Source of the DNA: Roseomonas sp. HF4
Lineage (GTDB): Bacteria; Pseudomonadota; Alphaproteobacteria; Acetobacterales; Acetobacteraceae
DNA length: 64,000 nt
Reading direction: 5' to 3'
NCBI RefSeq assembly: GCF_005222755.1
Contig: NZ_STGD01000007.1
Coordinates: 186,001 to 250,000, forward strand
Shown: piece by piece, positions 42,799 through 50,828 of the stretch
Numbering within the stretch: position 1 is the first letter of the stretch
How the letters are laid out: every line of letters begins with the position of its first letter
The notes under the pieces: model-generated
Seen by the model: the letters and a program-made list of their open reading frames with translations, nothing else
The model's database searches: none
What the model was told of the DNA's origin: nothing
Program-made: the position numbers and the translations under genes

Positions 42799-43209
42799 TG
42801 CGGCCTTTGCCTCGTGCGATCGGATTGTGGGATGCCGGGTGGGGTGCTTCAGGACGTCCTCGCATCACCATGTTGGATGGACAGCAGGCCAGCATGCCGA
42901 TCTCCGGCGCCGCCAGCCTCCGCGAAACTGATGGATACCATCAATCTGGGCGGCGATCTGAATGCATTCGTGTAGGCTCGTCGGAGATTTCTTCCTGGTG
43001 CCAGCACCTGCACTGAGGCGTGAGGCGTGGTTTGCGATATAGTGCCCCGGCTTCGGCCTCGGCCCGCCGCAGCCGCCGGGGACCGGAATGAAGGATCGAC
43101 GCAACAATTCCGCGCATTGGGACCGCGACACCTGTCGTGTCCTGGGTGCATCAGGAGGCCGCATGACGACATGGGTGCAAACGGGCGCGGCGCCGGGCGG
43201 AAGCCGCTG
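42799..43209. promoter_or_regulatory. Divergent intergenic region between the hybrid kinase and the orphan receiver
   Basis: 411 bases without a supported gene. A short dyad TGATGG-ATA-CCATCA lies at 42929-42943 and is a weak operator candidate. Promoters for both flanking genes are expected here. Confidence 0.35.
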
Positions 43210-43566
43210 ATGAAGCGTCTGCGCGTCATCGTCGTCGAGGACAACGCCGTTATCGGGATGCTGCTGACCGAACTGATCACCGCAATGGGTCACGAGGTCT
43301 GCGCCCTTGAGCGGACCGAGGATGATGCCGTGTCGAAGACCCTGCGATGCAGGCCGGATCTCATGATCGTCGATGCACAGTTGGGCAAGGGCAGTGGCGT
43401 CGCCGCAGTCGAGGCGGTGCTTCGGACCAGGTCCGTTCCCCACATCTTCATCAGCGGCGCCGCGGTCGATGTGCATCGGACCGACAGTATCGTGTTGCGG
43501 AAGCCATTCATCGAATCCGACCTGGCGCTGGCGATTGAACGCGCTGTGGGCACCGCCGCTGCCTGA
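43210..43566 (+). CDS. Single-domain response regulator
   Basis: 118 residues forming a lone receiver domain: MKRLRVIVVEDNAVIGMLLTELI with the acidic pair, the phospho-acceptor Asp in PDLMIVDAQLGKGSG, SGA as the switch Ser/Thr region, and Lys in VLRKPFIESDL. No output domain. The start MKRLR was chosen over upstream in-frame starts because the fold begins there. It is divergent from the large hybrid kinase and probably takes phosphate from it or from another kinase. Confidence 0.9.
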   Translation: MKRLRVIVVEDNAVIGMLLTELITAMGHEVCALERTEDDAVSKTLRCRPDLMIVDAQLGKGSGVAAVEAVLRTRSVPHIFISGAAVDVHRTDSIVLRKPFIESDLALAIERAVGTAAA

Positions 43567-43658
43567 CGCGGCGACGGTGCGGCTGGCGCGACAGGCATCA
43601 CGCCGCGCCGCCTTCCGTCCGGATCTGAGGACGCATCACCGCGTCACCGGCTGAGTAG

Positions 43659-43686
43659 CCCAGAAACCCCGGTGGGGGTTGCTGGG
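43659..43686. terminator. Hairpin between convergent genes
   Basis: CCCAG-A-AACCCC pairs with GGGGTT-G-CTGGG around a short loop (one internal A/G mismatch). It lies between the stops of the receiver gene and the convergent small lipoprotein gene, so it may terminate both. No T-tract follows. Confidence 0.45.
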
Positions 43687-43719
43687 GGGGCGGACCCCGC
43701 ACCCGCCGTCGCCTTTGGT

Positions 43720-43950
43720 CTAGTTGATGACCCGATCGACGGAGCGGCTGATGGATGTGCCGGGAGGGTTTCCGCGCCGGCCATCGGATTGCGCGGGGTA
43801 GGCCCCTGAATTGTTGGTCCCCGCCGCACGATCGACGGCGCGTTCAGCGGCCGTCCCAGGGGGATTCCCCGGGGTACCCTCGCTCGGCCCGGCGCAGCCT
43901 GCCGCACCGAGCAGCATCAGGCTTGTCGCGATGATTCGGAGGTCGGTCAT
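43720..43950 (-). CDS. Small lipoprotein with GNPPGT...RAVDR repeats
   Basis: 76 residues. The signal MTDLRIIATSLMLLGAAGCAG has its lipobox Cys at 19. The mature part carries two copies of a short motif: GNPPGTAAERAVDRAAGTN and GNPPGTSISRSVDRVIN. The same motif occurs in the next gene (44124-44780). Function unknown, probably an envelope protein. Two motif copies within 55 residues leave little room for another domain. Confidence 0.75.
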   Translation of the reverse strand: MTDLRIIATSLMLLGAAGCAGPSEGTPGNPPGTAAERAVDRAAGTNNSGAYPAQSDGRRGNPPGTSISRSVDRVIN

Positions 43951-44073
43951 GGGAATGTCCTTATGTGGGGTGTCGTGGCGATAATCCGGCATCGGACGAA
44001 TGGTCTCCGTGCCTGACGCAAGTGCCGCCGGCCTTCTCGCACGACATGCCGGCATGCGTGTCGGAGCGACCGA

Positions 44074-44099
44074 ACGGCGCGGGGTTGCCCCCGCGCCGT
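44074..44099. terminator. Terminator-like hairpin after the PRC-barrel gene
   Basis: Perfect 11-base arms ACGGCGCGGGG and CCCCGCGCCGT with a four-base loop, starting 24 bases past the PRC-barrel gene's stop. Confidence 0.55.
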
Positions 44100-44123
44100 C
44101 CCGTGGTCAGCCGGCGGCGTAGA

Positions 44124-44780
44124 TCACCGAGGACGCAGCATCGAGTACTCGAAGGCGGGCCGACGCTGGAGGGACTCCTTCGTCGCGCCCGACAGCACGA
44201 TGTGCTCGTTGGCACCGTTCCAACGCAGATCCGCCAGCGGCACGGTGACCAGCCGACCACCCATGCCGAGGAAGCCGCCGACCTGGATGATGGCCACGGG
44301 GCCCGATGGCGGGGGGGCCACTGCCGGCGGCGCGCCCGGAACCAGGGGCACCGTCGTCGACGCGGCCGGCGCCGCTGCCGTTGCGGCCGAACGGGGCATC
44401 GACATGCCCGATGGCGGCGTGATGAGGATGTCCTCGACCTCGCCGATCGCCTCATCGCGCTCATTGTAGATGCTGGCGCCGATGATCTGGCTCATCCGCG
44501 GCCGCGCCACGATGGCGGAGCCCGCTGGCGCCAGTGCTGCCGGAGCGCCCGTCGCCGGCGCGGCGGCCGATCCCGTCGCGCGGTCCACCGCGCGGCCGAC
44601 GGCCGTGCCCGGCGGGTTGCCCGGCGCCCCATCCGGGACCGCCGGCGTGGCCGCCGGACGGCTCGCCGCCGCGGGCGGTGTCGGGGTCGACTGCGCCAGC
44701 GCGATCATCGGCGAGACCATCAGGCCGGCGGCGAGGGTCATCGGCATCAACTGCAGTCGCAGATTCTGGTTGGGCTTCAT
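44124..44780 (-). CDS. PRC-barrel domain exported protein
   Basis: 218 residues. A Sec signal (MTLAAGLMVSPMIALAQ), then an Ala/Pro-rich linker with GNPPGTAVGRAVDRATGS, then a PRC-barrel (about 92-210): QIIGASIYNERDEAIGEVEDILI, an Ala/Pro insertion, then AIIQVGGFLGMGGRLVTVPLADLRW. PRC-barrels bind proteins or RNA; exported ones are common and often stress induced in alphaproteobacteria. It shares the RAVDR motif with the neighbouring lipoprotein, which suggests they work together at the envelope. Confidence 0.85.
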   Translation of the reverse strand: MKPNQNLRLQLMPMTLAAGLMVSPMIALAQSTPTPPAAASRPAATPAVPDGAPGNPPGTAVGRAVDRATGSAAAPATGAPAALAPAGSAIVARPRMSQIIGASIYNERDEAIGEVEDILITPPSGMSMPRSAATAAAPAASTTVPLVPGAPPAVAPPPSGPVAIIQVGGFLGMGGRLVTVPLADLRWNGANEHIVLSGATKESLQRRPAFEYSMLRPR

Positions 44781-45250
44781 GGACGTGTCCTTGATGTTGG
44801 AGGCACGCGCACCGCGCAATTGCGGAGTGCTCCCGACTTCAACGACGCTGGGGCAGCGAAGTTGCGTCGCTCGACCGCGACGATGGTGTCTGGCGCTCCG
44901 CCGATCGGGACCGGGCAGCTCGCCCGCTGGCGCGCCACCGGCCTTCGCCGGAACTCTGCAGGAATGCTGCCGTCTTCGACGACGCGACTGCATCAGCGCG
45001 CACCGCCGATCACGTTGTCGCGCCATGACGATGGGGATGTCGAGGCGAGCAATTGCCGGCGCGGCGGCGGACCACGAACACGACGGGATCCCTGGCCGGC
45101 GCGAGCACCGCGGGTGAAGCCGAACCCGAAAGGCTCGCGAAAGGGCAATGTCGCAACCCGAACCCACCAAGGCGACTGCCTCGCCCTGCCGGCACGACCC
45201 CTGAGGGCCCCGCGTGCCGTCCAGCCCGGTCGCTGCCGGGCGTCGCAGTT
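44781..45250. other. Intergenic stretch with no recognised gene
   Basis: 470 bases upstream of the PRC-barrel gene. Arg/Pro/Ser-rich open frames occur on both strands but look like composition artefacts. It should hold the promoter of the PRC-barrel gene. Confidence 0.5.
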
Positions 45251-45287
45251 GCGCCGGCCCCGCGGGGGGGCTGTGCGGGGCCGGCGC
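45251..45287. terminator. Strong hairpin after the DUF1328 gene
   Basis: Perfect 13-base arms GCGCCGGCCCCGC and GCGGGGCCGGCGC around an 11-base loop, 24 bases past the DUF1328 stop. No T-tract. Confidence 0.55.
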
Positions 45288-45311
45288 GGCCGGTCGGAAT
45301 GGTGGCTGTCT

Positions 45312-45476
45312 TCAGCTCGCCCAACCACGACCGACAACCAGGGAAACGACGAAGAGGATGAGGAAGACCACGAACAGCACCTTCGCGATGCCGCTGGCGG
45401 CCGACGAAATGCCACCGAAGCCGAGCACGCCCGCAACGATGGCCACCACCAGGAAGATAAGGGTCCAGTACAGCAT
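45312..45476 (-). CDS. DUF1328 (YtjA-like) small membrane protein
   Basis: 54 residues: [49 protein letters not shown]. This is the full DUF1328 pattern, two transmembrane helices with a [13 protein letters not shown] turn. Such genes are often in the general stress regulon, fitting its place next to CsbD and the PhyR locus. The start has GGAGAG upstream. Confidence 0.92.
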   Translation of the reverse strand: MLYWTLIFLVVAIVAGVLGFGGISSAASGIAKVLFVVFLILFVVSLVVGRGWAS

Positions 45477-45535
45477 GGCGCTCTCCGGAAAGGCTGTGCA
45501 TCCGTAACGTCCGCTACCGCCCTCGGTGCGCGGCA

Positions 45536-45562
45536 CGCCGCCGGAGGCAGCCTCCGGCGGCG
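45536..45562. terminator. Strong hairpin after the CsbD-like gene
   Basis: Perfect 13-base arms CGCCGCCGGAGGC and GCCTCCGGCGGCG around one base (the real loop would open to four or more), 20 bases past the CsbD-like stop. Confidence 0.6.
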
Positions 45563-45582
45563 CCGTCAGCCCTGCGACAGGG

Positions 45583-45786
45583 TCAGGAGGAGAGGCCGCT
45601 CTCCCAGGCCTTCACCTGCTCCTCGGCCTTCTCCTTCGCGATGCCGTAGCGCTCCTGGATGCGGCCGACCAGCTGGTCGCGCTTGCCTTCGACGACCGTC
45701 AGGTCGTCGTCGGTCAGCTTGCCCCACTGCTCACGGACCTTCCCGTTCATCTGCTTCCAGTTGCCGGCGATCTGGTCCCAGTTCAT
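45583..45786 (-). CDS. CsbD family stress protein
   Basis: 67 residues: [62 protein letters not shown], the complete CsbD domain. CsbD-like proteins are small, helical, abundant general-stress proteins of unknown biochemistry. It is flanked by DUF1328 and PhyR genes, so control by the sigma factors at 46662 or 47304 is likely, though I could not find a convincing GGAAC-N-GTT promoter. Confidence 0.95.
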   Translation of the reverse strand: MNWDQIAGNWKQMNGKVREQWGKLTDDDLTVVEGKRDQLVGRIQERYGIAKEKAEEQVKAWESGLSS

Positions 45787-45876
45787 CGCGGTACTCCTCT
45801 TCCGTTGGCACCGCCGGTTCGGCGATACGTCAGGAACGCCAACGGGGTCGTTGGGTTGCGGCACAAGCCTCCGGGG

Positions 45877-46596
45877 TCACCCGATTGGCGGCCGGCCCGC
45901 CGTGATCGCCTGGTAGGTCGCCACGGCCAGCGCCAGAGGCTGGAAGGGCTTGGTGACAAGGAATGCCGGCTCGATCCGCTCCGCGGTCAGCAGCCGCTCG
46001 GGATAGGCCGTGACGAAGATGACCGGGACGGCCACGGCCTGCTGAATTCGCGCGACGGCGGCGATGCCGTCCCCGCCGCGCCCAAGGTTGATGTCCGCCA
46101 GGATCAGGCCGGGACGATGCCGTGCGGCGAGTGCCACGGCGTCTGCCTCGTTCGCCGTCACGGCCACGACCCGGTGGCCGCAGGCCTCGACCAGGCGCCG
46201 GATATCCATGGCGATGACGGGCTCGTCCTCGATGATGATCACGTCGGTCACGGTTGCGGCGTGAAGTGCGGCGCGCGCCGCCTCGATCTCGGCGCCGGCG
46301 TCCTCGGCGGTGATGCCGACCACCATCGCGGCGTCTGGCAGGCGCAGGTCCTCGAGCGCGGTGAGGAGCAGGAGCTGCCGCTGGCGTGCGGACATGAGTC
46401 CGCCCTCGCTCGGCGCCGGCGCAGCCTGCGAAATCGCCGCGTAGAGAGCCAGCCGCGGCGGCATGTCGGGGATCGCGCCGCGCAGCACCTTGGCCACCAG
46501 CGCGTCACCGCTGTCCTGCGCGCCGGTCAGAGCGCGCGCGTAACGTCGCGCCTGGGGCAGCGCGTGCCGAAGGTCCGCATGTCCGGACTCGTTCAC
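45877..46596 (-). CDS. phyR: PhyR-type anti-anti-sigma response regulator
   Basis: 239 residues. The N-terminal ECF sigma-like domain (about 1-112) covers degenerate sigma2 (LRHALPQARRYARALTGAQDSGDALVAKVL) and sigma4. The C-terminal receiver (about 117-235) has VIIIEDEPVIAMDIRRLV, phospho-acceptor Asp168 in LILADINLGRGGDG and the FAT-GUY-type region VIFVTAYPERLL...AFLVTKPFQP with Lys216. On phosphorylation PhyR binds NepR and frees the EcfG sigma factor. The GTG start is chosen for its GGAGG. It is divergent from the first ECF gene and in a locus with nepR and a kinase gene, the standard arrangement. Confidence 0.95.
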   Translation of the reverse strand: MNESGHADLRHALPQARRYARALTGAQDSGDALVAKVLRGAIPDMPPRLALYAAISQAAPAPSEGGLMSARQRQLLLLTALEDLRLPDAAMVVGITAEDAGAEIEAARAALHAATVTDVIIIEDEPVIAMDIRRLVEACGHRVVAVTANEADAVALAARHRPGLILADINLGRGGDGIAAVARIQQAVAVPVIFVTAYPERLLTAERIEPAFLVTKPFQPLALAVATYQAITAGRPPIG

Positions 46597-46661
46597 AGTG
46601 TCGCCTCCGATGGGTTCGCGCCTATGGTCGTCGACATGCATGCCTCGCGCCGCGCCGTTGC

Positions 46662-47153
46662 ATGACGGACGGTCCAGTCGATTTTCGCAATGCTTTAGTG
46701 GCGCTCATGCCGCAGATGCGCGCATTCGCGCGTCTCCTGGCTCGTGACCGGGCGCGTGCGGACGACCTGGTGCAGGATGCCGTCCTGCGCGCGATGACGC
46801 AGGAGGCACAATGGAAGCCGGGCTCGGACCTGCGCGCCTGGGTGTTCCGCATCCTGCGCAACGGATTCCTCGGCCAATTGCGCCGGGGCGGCACGGAACA
46901 GCGGGTGCTGCTGCGGTTCGACGCGGCGGCCTCCTCCGCTCCGGCACAACTCGACACGGCCGAGCTGCGCGAACTTGACCGCGCGCTCGACGATCTGCCG
47001 GCGACGCAGCGCGAGGCGCTCGTGCTGGTCGCGGCACTCGGCCTCTCGATCGACGAGGCGGCCGTGATCAGCGGCGTCCGGGCCGGCACGGTGAAGGCGC
47101 GTATCTCCCGCGCCCGCGCGACGCTCGCGCAACGTTTCCAGGGCACGGATTGA
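46662..47153 (+). CDS. ECF sigma factor (first of two in the general stress locus)
   Basis: 163 residues. Sigma2 reads MRAFARLLARDRARADDLVQDAVLRAM, then WKPGSDLRAWVFRILRNGFLGQLRR. Sigma4 reads RALDDLPATQREALVLVAALGLSIDEAAVISGVRAGTVKARISRARATL. This is the EcfG-like (ECF15) pattern. It is divergent from phyR with 65 bases between. A second, different ECF sigma gene follows at 47304, itself followed by nepR, so this one may be a paralogue with its own targets or affinity for NepR. Confidence 0.92.
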   Translation: MTDGPVDFRNALVALMPQMRAFARLLARDRARADDLVQDAVLRAMTQEAQWKPGSDLRAWVFRILRNGFLGQLRRGGTEQRVLLRFDAAASSAPAQLDTAELRELDRALDDLPATQREALVLVAALGLSIDEAAVISGVRAGTVKARISRARATLAQRFQGTD

Positions 47154-47217
47154 CATGCGCGGCCGACCGCGCGGCGAGGGAGGCTGCATCGCACCGTCAA
47201 TGCGTGAGACTTCGCAA

Positions 47218-47285
47218 GGTTGCATCGCCGCGGCTCGGCACCGGGATGCCACAATCGACAACGGGCGATGCAACCAACCGGCGGG
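47218..47285. promoter_or_regulatory. Perfect inverted repeat between the two sigma factor genes
   Basis: GGTTGCATCGCC (47218-47229) and GGCGATGCAACC (47274-47285), separated by 44 bases, in the 150-base gap upstream of the second ECF gene. It may be a protein-binding dyad or a long RNA hairpin in the leader of the sigma-nepR operon. A direct partial copy, GGCTGCATCGCACC, lies just upstream (about 47182-47195). Confidence 0.5.
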
Positions 47286-47303
47286 CTTGTGCATTGAAGC
47301 CTC

Positions 47304-47951
47304 ATGCCGCTGTACACAGACGCGCGCGCCCTGGCGCCAGGCCACCCCGTTCCTGCCGATGCGAAGGCGCCGGCGTGCTTTGCCGACGACCTTGTCGCCC
47401 TGCTGCCACGGCTGCGGGTGCAGGCCCTGGCTCTGACCCGCAACCGCGCCGACGCCGACGACCTGGTGCAGGCGGCGGTCACCAGCGCCCTGGCCGCGAA
47501 GGACAGCTTCACCCCCGGAACGAATTTCGGCGGGTGGATGTATCGCATCCTGCGCAACCGCTTCCTTTCGGACCGACGGCGGGCCCGCGAGACGGTGGAT
47601 GTCGATGACGCCCCACCCCAGGCGCTGTCCCGCCCCGGCAACCAGGAAGACAACCTGGCGCTGCAGGAACTGCGCAGGCATCTCGCCCGATTGCCCGCGG
47701 ACCAGCGCATGGCGCTGATCATGGTGTCCGTACAGGGCCTCAGCTACCAGGAAGTCGCGACGGCCATGGGCTGTGCCGTCGGCACTGCGAAATGCCGGGT
47801 CTTCCGCGCGCGGCGGCAGCTCGAGGTGTGGCTCCTCGGCACCGATGGAAGCCGGCGCGCGAAGGTGGTGCCGCTCACGGCTGGCGCATCGCCCGGGACG
47901 AAGCGTAGGCTGCCCGCCAAGGCGCCCGCTTCGAGACCCGCCGCACCGTAG
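47304..47951 (+). CDS. ecfG: EcfG-type general stress sigma factor
   Basis: 215 residues. Sigma2 reads VALLPRLRVQALALTRNRADADDLVQAAVTSAL and NFGGWMYRILRNRFLSDRRRARE. Sigma4 reads ARLPADQRMALIMVSVQGLSYQEVATAMGCAVGTAKCRVFRARRQL. A roughly 40-residue basic, Ala/Pro-rich tail follows and is not part of the sigma fold. It sits six bases before nepR, the usual nepR partner position, so this is the better candidate for the main EcfG. Active when PhyR sequesters NepR. Confidence 0.92.
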   Translation: MPLYTDARALAPGHPVPADAKAPACFADDLVALLPRLRVQALALTRNRADADDLVQAAVTSALAAKDSFTPGTNFGGWMYRILRNRFLSDRRRARETVDVDDAPPQALSRPGNQEDNLALQELRRHLARLPADQRMALIMVSVQGLSYQEVATAMGCAVGTAKCRVFRARRQLEVWLLGTDGSRRAKVVPLTAGASPGTKRRLPAKAPASRPAAP

Positions 47952-47957
47952 GACCTG

Positions 47958-48164
47958 ATGGACGAGAGCGAAGACAGCGGCGAGGACCCAGAGGCGCAGG
48001 TTCCAGGCGACAAGCAGCGCCCTCGCTCGCGTACGGCGCCGGCGCTGGATGATGCCTTCGACATTTGGCTGCGGCGGGGGCTGCACGCGATGTTCGATGA
48101 AATCGCGCAAGAACCCATCCCGGACGAGCTGCTGCGCCTGATCGAAGCGGATCGCCGGAAGTGA
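47958..48164 (+). CDS. nepR: NepR family anti-sigma factor
   Basis: 68 residues. An acidic, disordered N-terminus (about 1-30) precedes the NepR core FDIWLRRGLHAMFDEIAQEPIPDELLRLIEADRR, which matches the 'LRxxYxxVxxEPVPDxfxxLL' consensus. It binds and inhibits EcfG until phosphorylated PhyR competes. The stop overlaps the ATG of the kinase gene (TGATG), so sigma, anti-sigma and kinase are one transcription unit. Confidence 0.93.
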   Translation: MDESEDSGEDPEAQVPGDKQRPRSRTAPALDDAFDIWLRRGLHAMFDEIAQEPIPDELLRLIEADRRK

Positions 48165-49912
48165 TGCCGGGCGGCCCGCCAAAAGCGGCCCGCCTGCCCG
48201 CTGCAAGACGCTTCGTGCCGGGTCTCCGCGGCAGGCTCCTGGTGTTCATGATCGCGGCGTCCATTCCAATCATCGGCCTCGCGGGGGCCGATGCCTGGGG
48301 CGATTTCGAGCGTGTCCTGGCCGGCGCGCGCCAGGATGCGGCGCTGCTGCGGCAAACGGCCGCGGCGCGCCACGGCGCCGAGATGGACGTGGCGGAGGAG
48401 ATGCTGCGGTCCCTGGCTGCCAGACCGGATCTGCTGGCGATGACGCCCGAAGCCTGCGACGCCGCATTGGCCGCCGCCCACGACCTATTCCGCGACCGGT
48501 ACGCGAATATCTGGATCCTGGATGCCGGCGGCCGTTTGCAATGCAGCGCGCTGCCGGCCGAGCATGGGGTGGACTACAGCCATCTCGACTATTTTCGACA
48601 GATCAAGGCCGATCCGCGGGCCACGCTGGGCGGCTTCACCATTGGTGTCCTTTCCGGTCGTCACGTACTGCCGAGCGCGGCGCCGATGCTGGCACCGGAT
48701 GGCACCCTGCGCGCGGTCGTCGCGACCAGCGTGGTTCTCGACTACCTGATCAGGACGCAGCGCGCCGCAGCGATCGCGGACACCCACCACGTCTGGCTGA
48801 TCGACCGCGCCGCCACCGCGGTCACATTGACCGCAGCCCCGGAAAGCGCCCTGCCGGAAGCCGGCATTCTGGAACGCATCGCCAGCGAGGGCGCCCAGAC
48901 TTTCGAGGGTCCGGCGCGTTCCGGCGGGACGCATGTCTGGTCCGTCGATCTCGTGGAGCCCGGTCTGCGGCTGATGGTGGGCCTGCCGATGGATGGCATC
49001 CGGCGTGCAGCGCGCGAGGCGCTGGTCGCCCACCTGCGCGACCTTGGGCTGTTCCTCGGTCTCTGCATCGCCGTCGTGCTCCTTGGTGTCGAGCTGACCA
49101 TCGCCAGACCCATGCAGCGCCTTGCCGCGCGGGTGCGCGTCTGGTCGCCGGGTGATCCGTTCAGTCCGGTTGGGGGGACCTACGACCCGACCGAGGTGAC
49201 GGACCTGGACACGGCGCTGCTGGTCGCCAGCGATGCAATCGGCAGGCGGGAAGTCGAGCTGCGGGAGGCGGTCGCGCAGCGGGACCTGGCGATGGAGGAA
49301 ATGAACCACCGCGTGCACAACAACCTCCAGATCATCGCATCGCTGCTCAGCATGCAGGCGGACGGCGCGCGCAGAGCGGACGTCCGGGCGGAATTCGCCA
49401 TCGCGCGGGATCGGGTGCGGGCGCTTGCGACATTGTACCGCCACCTGTCGTTGCGGGCGAAGCTGGATCGCCACGTGCTCCGTCCGTTCATCGAGGATCT
49501 CTGCCGACAGATCTGCGGGGCGGACTGCGCCGCGCCGAACAACCCCGTTGCCCTGGCAGTCGAAGTCGATGCGTTCGAGATCGAGGCCGACCAGGCGGAT
49601 TCGCTCACCCTCCTGATCACGGAAGCGGTGAGCAACGCGGTGCAGCACGCCTTCCCGGACGGCCGGACCGGCACCATCACCGTCTCCCTCCGACGGGAGG
49701 GTGATGACGCGCTGCTCCGGATCGAGGACGACGGCATCGGCCTGCCCGCGGATGCGGAATGCGGGGCCGCACTGGGCCTGAAGCTCATCCGGGGATTCGC
49801 GACCCATCTCGGCGGAAGCGCGGAGATCGGGGGCGCGGGAGGCACGCAGGTCGTCGTCCGCTTTCCGATCCTGCCGGGCCAGGCTGGACCACGGAGAGGG
49901 CCGGCGGCGTGA
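48164..49912 (+). CDS. PhyK-like sensor histidine kinase (HisKA_2/HWE type)
   Basis: 582 residues: transmembrane helix 1 (LLVFMIAASIPIIGLAGAD, about 26-44), a roughly 250-residue periplasmic dCache-like sensor domain (YANIWILDAGGRLQCSA, FTIGVLSGRHVLPSAAPML), helix 2 (LGLFLGLCIAVVLLGVEL, about 294-313), a HAMP-like linker, then HisKA_2 with the phospho-acceptor His382 in EMNHRVHNNLQIIASLL and a HATPase (LLITEAVSNAVQHAF, IEDDGIGLP, LGLKLIRGFATHLGG). Kinases of this type phosphorylate PhyR in the general stress response. A GTG three bases upstream could also start it. Confidence 0.93.
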   Translation: MPGGPPKAARLPAARRFVPGLRGRLLVFMIAASIPIIGLAGADAWGDFERVLAGARQDAALLRQTAAARHGAEMDVAEEMLRSLAARPDLLAMTPEACDAALAAAHDLFRDRYANIWILDAGGRLQCSALPAEHGVDYSHLDYFRQIKADPRATLGGFTIGVLSGRHVLPSAAPMLAPDGTLRAVVATSVVLDYLIRTQRAAAIADTHHVWLIDRAATAVTLTAAPESALPEAGILERIASEGAQTFEGPARSGGTHVWSVDLVEPGLRLMVGLPMDGIRRAAREALVAHLRDLGLFLGLCIAVVLLGVELTIARPMQRLAARVRVWSPGDPFSPVGGTYDPTEVTDLDTALLVASDAIGRREVELREAVAQRDLAMEEMNHRVHNNLQIIASLLSMQADGARRADVRAEFAIARDRVRALATLYRHLSLRAKLDRHVLRPFIEDLCRQICGADCAAPNNPVALAVEVDAFEIEADQADSLTLLITEAVSNAVQHAFPDGRTGTITVSLRREGDDALLRIEDDGIGLPADAECGAALGLKLIRGFATHLGGSAEIGGAGGTQVVVRFPILPGQAGPRRGPAA

Positions 49913-49937
49913 CGCCCGTCGCGCACGCCGCGGCAGG

Positions 49938-50828
49938 CTACACGGGATCGACGGGCCTACGGGAAGATGACAGCCGGGCCAGCGCGGGCGGCTCGCGCCC
50001 GAGCCGCCGGGACAGCCAGCCCAGCGAGACCTTTGCCGTCACGATCAGGCCGGACAGGAAGCCGCTCTTGAAGACGGACATGACGTAGCGGCGGCCGGTC
50101 AGGACCGGGTGGACGAAGACCTCGCCGCCAAGCCCCTGCAACTCGGATTCATGCGTCGGCGGCCACCAGTCGTAGCGGGTCAGCCGGCCGAAGGAAGCAA
50201 GGTCCCGCAGGCGGAAATCATGCAGCGCGAGTTCCGTGCCCACGAAGGCCTCGCCGATCGGCCATTCCCTGGCATGCGGCAGGTCATAGACGCGGCCTTG
50301 TTCGCGACGGCGCTCCGCGAGGTGACGCGCGGCACGGGCCGAGAACACCGCCGCACAGATCAGGCAGGGCCGGATCGCCGCGCGCGGGTAGAACCGCAGC
50401 ATGGTGTGGGTCCACCAGTAGAGGTCGAGCGACTTCAGGATGGGCTCGCCGACGAAGTCCACGCCTTGCGCGCGACATTGCGCGATCAGGTCGTCGAGCC
50501 CGGAAGTCGGTACCGCATCGTATTCGACGACCGCGATGTAGTCGTAACCCGGGTGCAGATGCTGGAAGTAGTAGAGTGGGTAATCCGCATTGTACCACAG
50601 CAGAGCGCCCTTCGAGACCGCGGCGAAGCCCAGCGCGACGACATCGGCCTCGCGGTAGCGGATCACCCGGTCGAAATCGATCGGCCCGGCATCGTGGCGC
50701 GTTTCGTCGATCATCAGGAAGACGTCGGCCGACGGCGCGGCAGCGACGACCTGCGCCAACCTGCGCCGGACGAAATCATCGATGAAGAAGGCCTTGAACA
50801 CCACGGCGTAGCGTCGCGTCGTCGTCAT
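49938..50828 (-). CDS. Uncharacterised protein in the EPS locus, possible GT-A-like fold
   Basis: 296 residues. MTTTRRYAVVFKAFFIDDFVRRRL opens a Rossmann-like region. YIAVVEYDAVPTSGLDDLIA near residue 100 has an acidic loop that could mimic the DxD of glycosyltransferases. Aromatic stretches (LYWWTHTMLRFYP, RYDWWPPTHESEL) could bind sugars. I do not recognise a named family. It converges on the kinase gene (25 bases between) and is divergent from the second flippase gene, so a role in polysaccharide synthesis is inferred from context only. Confidence 0.7.
   Translation of the reverse strand: MTTTRRYAVVFKAFFIDDFVRRRLAQVVAAAPSADVFLMIDETRHDAGPIDFDRVIRYREADVVALGFAAVSKGALLWYNADYPLYYFQHLHPGYDYIAVVEYDAVPTSGLDDLIAQCRAQGVDFVGEPILKSLDLYWWTHTMLRFYPRAAIRPCLICAAVFSARAARHLAERRREQGRVYDLPHAREWPIGEAFVGTELALHDFRLRDLASFGRLTRYDWWPPTHESELQGLGGEVFVHPVLTGRRYVMSVFKSGFLSGLIVTAKVSLGWLSRRLGREPPALARLSSSRRPVDPV

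Noticed and set aside
45477-47303. EcfG-type promoters (GGAAC-N16/17-GTT) upstream of CsbD, DUF1328, phyR and the sigma genes
   Set aside because: I looked by eye on both strands and found no convincing match; a matrix scan would be needed to settle it.
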